Shown here: in pieces, positions 62,518 through 64,000 of the stretch
Numbering within the stretch: the first letter of the stretch is position 1
How the letters are laid out: each line of letters opens with the position of its first letter
From: Piromyces finnis
Taxonomy: Eukaryota; Neocallimastigomycota; Neocallimastigomycetes; Neocallimastigales; Neocallimastigaceae
NCBI GenBank assembly: GCA_002104945.1
Contig: MCFH01000007.1
Location: forward strand, 186,001-250,000
DNA: 64,000 nt
Reading direction: 5' to 3'
Translations under genes and position numbers: made by a program
Notes under the pieces: model-generated
Told to the model about the DNA's origin: nothing
Database searches by the model: none
Seen by the model: only the letters and a program-made list of their open reading frames with translations

Positions 62518-63814
62518 ATGACTGATTATATACCAGTAGAAAAAAGTGAAAATAATTTAATTGTAGATGTTAATAATGAACCAGATTATCAACCTGATAG
62601 TTTTAAAAAAACATACAATAAAAAAGGAAATAGAGAAGGTTATATTACAATTGCTATTTCATTTATATTATGGACATTATTCTATAAACTCAGTTTAGTT
62701 GGTGGTGATTTAGGGTGGATAAAGGATCATTTATTCTTGATTGGTTCATTACTTTTTACATCTTTTCTATCATATAGTGTGATGCTTTGGAGAGTAGCAT
62801 TTTTGAGAATTTCAAAAAGATTAAAGCTACTTAGTTATTGTTTAATAATTTTTTCCCTTGTAGGATTTTTAATATATGATCATGGTGAACTTTTTGATTA
62901 CCATGGTATGTATAATTTTATGGTATTTTGTTTATTTGTTTTCATTGGAGATGGAATTGCTATCATTATATATTTTTGGTACAAATTATTTGGTAGAAAA
63001 AAGTTCATTATTTCGTTTACTTCATTTATTTTAATTATTGTAGTTATCTTAATTATTTCACTAAGACATTATATGAATATTTGGGGTAATGGTTATCTAA
63101 ATAAAAAAATTGAAGAAGGAGGGCAAAATTGTAAAGTTAGAAGACCAATTCCATGGTTTGATTTACTTCCAAGAGGTACACAGAACTTTTGGACTGGATC
63201 TCAAAGCTGTGCTAGAGAAGAAAAATTTGATGCTTTTTTTGATTCCACTGAAGAAAACAAATTAGTAGTATCTGGTTGTCCAAAAAGTGAAAAAATAACT
63301 TTTATGATATTACCTGAAACTCGTAATTTAACTTTCTATCAAAAGCAAGATGATATTTTTCGAGAATCAGTAATGAGCTTAGCGGAAGAAAAGATATATG
63401 ATTATACCGAGCCCATTAATCTTCCAGATATAGAAGCAGTATATATTACCTGTGGTGAACAAAGCAAATTAGTTACTCGTTTAGCTGGAAGAAGAGTTGA
63501 ACCACAGGTAGACAAAGTGCCAAAAGAAAAATTAAATGTTCTATTGATGTATTTTGATGCTGTTTCACGTAGACAGTTTTTCCGTAACCTTCCTAAAACA
63601 GTTAAAAAACTTGAAAGTCTAAATAATTCAGGTATCATGCATTTAAACCAGTTCTTCCGTTATGGTGTTATTGGTTTTAATACTAATAGAAATTCGTTAG
63701 GATTATTTGCCGGTGTACAATTAGAGAGAGGTAAAAAAGGTGTCCCAATTTGGGAAGATTATAGAAATCATGGATATGTAGCTGGTGCAGCTGATGATCA
63801 TTGTGAAGATTGGG
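62518..63814 (+). CDS. DUF229-type sulfatase-superfamily membrane protein (5' exon only)
   Basis: First exon of 432 full codons, ATG at 62518, ending at a GTATGT donor at 63815; the rest lies outside the window. Residues 42-61, 71-95, 104-121, 133-155 and 162-182 are hydrophobic helices, followed by a Cys-containing linker (residues 200-335) and, from about 338, the start of a DUF229 domain: LNVLLMYFDAVSRRQFFRNL, then NTNRNSLGLFAG near 388-399 where the alkaline-phosphatase/sulfatase superfamily carries its Ser/Thr nucleophile region. The arrangement, with N-terminal membrane bundle and extracytoplasmic catalytic domain, resembles lipid- or glycan-head-group transferases of this superfamily. 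Substrate unknown. Confidence 0.75.
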
Positions 63815-64000
63815 GTATGTATATTATTATTATTTATCATTGTTTTATATTGAAATTATTACTAATTAAATATTTATTTATTTTTTTTTTCATATTTAAC
63901 ATTATTGCTCATTATTTTATTAATATCTTTAAAATATTATGCTTTCGAACCATTTATTTCAATCATATATATACGTTCAATTCATGATATAATTATATTA
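63815..64000. other. First intron of the DUF229 gene (incomplete)
   Basis: GTATGTATATT donor followed by A+T-rich sequence with in-frame read-through into meaningless residues; no acceptor-plus-exon is recognisable before the window ends. Confidence 0.6.

Overview
The window looks like nuclear DNA of a zoosporic fungus, most probably an anaerobic gut fungus (Neocallimastigomycota). This is inferred from extreme A+T richness with long A/T runs and tri- and tetranucleotide repeats, intron-dense protein genes with GTATGT/GTAAGT donors and short AG acceptors, and a CEP135/Bld10-type centriole protein, which is expected only in fungi with flagellated zoospores. It is also supported by intronless genes that look like genes of gut Firmicutes (two full-length MATE transporters and a DUF998 protein). 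A social amoeba was considered because it is also A+T-rich with Asn runs, but the intron density and the bacterial-like gut genes fit it less well.

Layout. 1-618: 3' end of a mitochondrial-carrier-like gene (SLC25A46/Ugo1 type). 1623-2145 (-): histone H3 with one intron. 4758-6081: MATE transporter pseudogene carrying one 8-bp deletion. 6240-6500: a third, decayed MATE fragment. 7152-8609 (-): AN1 zinc-finger/UIM protein (ZFAND2/Cuz1 type). 10190-11521: intact MATE transporter. 13771-21241: ABCC-type ABC transporter, 22 exons, 1475 codons. 23005-25579: RanBP9/Gid1 protein, 8 exons. 26291-33899 (-): CEP135-like coiled-coil protein, 26 exons, 1660 codons. 35617-36270 (-): DUF998 membrane protein. 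37518-41080: a LeuB-LeuC-LeuD triple fusion. 47780-48699: ribosomal protein eL6. 62518 to the window end: DUF229 membrane protein, cut by the window edge.

The reassembled exon sets of the ABC transporter, RanBP9, CEP135, H3, eL6 and Leu fusion genes each sum to a multiple of three and join in phase, which strongly supports those models.

From 41.6 to 45.5 kb and from 49.2 to 62 kb the window is dominated by copies of one LINE retrotransposon family (APE-type endonuclease plus reverse transcriptase, 3' end GATGCCGTT followed by poly(A)). Copies stand head to tail, each young 5'-truncated copy starting at the poly(A) tail of the one before. One near-full-length copy (about 51836-57426) appears to have inserted inside another copy. 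Older copies grade into A+T-rich relics.

The most interesting items are: the single polypeptide joining the last two steps-worth of leucine-pathway enzymes (isopropylmalate isomerase and isopropylmalate dehydrogenase); an ABC transporter that has lost the NBD1 Walker A lysine and both signature and both H-loop residues while staying a clean open frame; the self-nesting LINE array; and the freshly broken MATE duplicate. No CRISPR, operon-type defence locus, tRNA or rRNA gene was seen.
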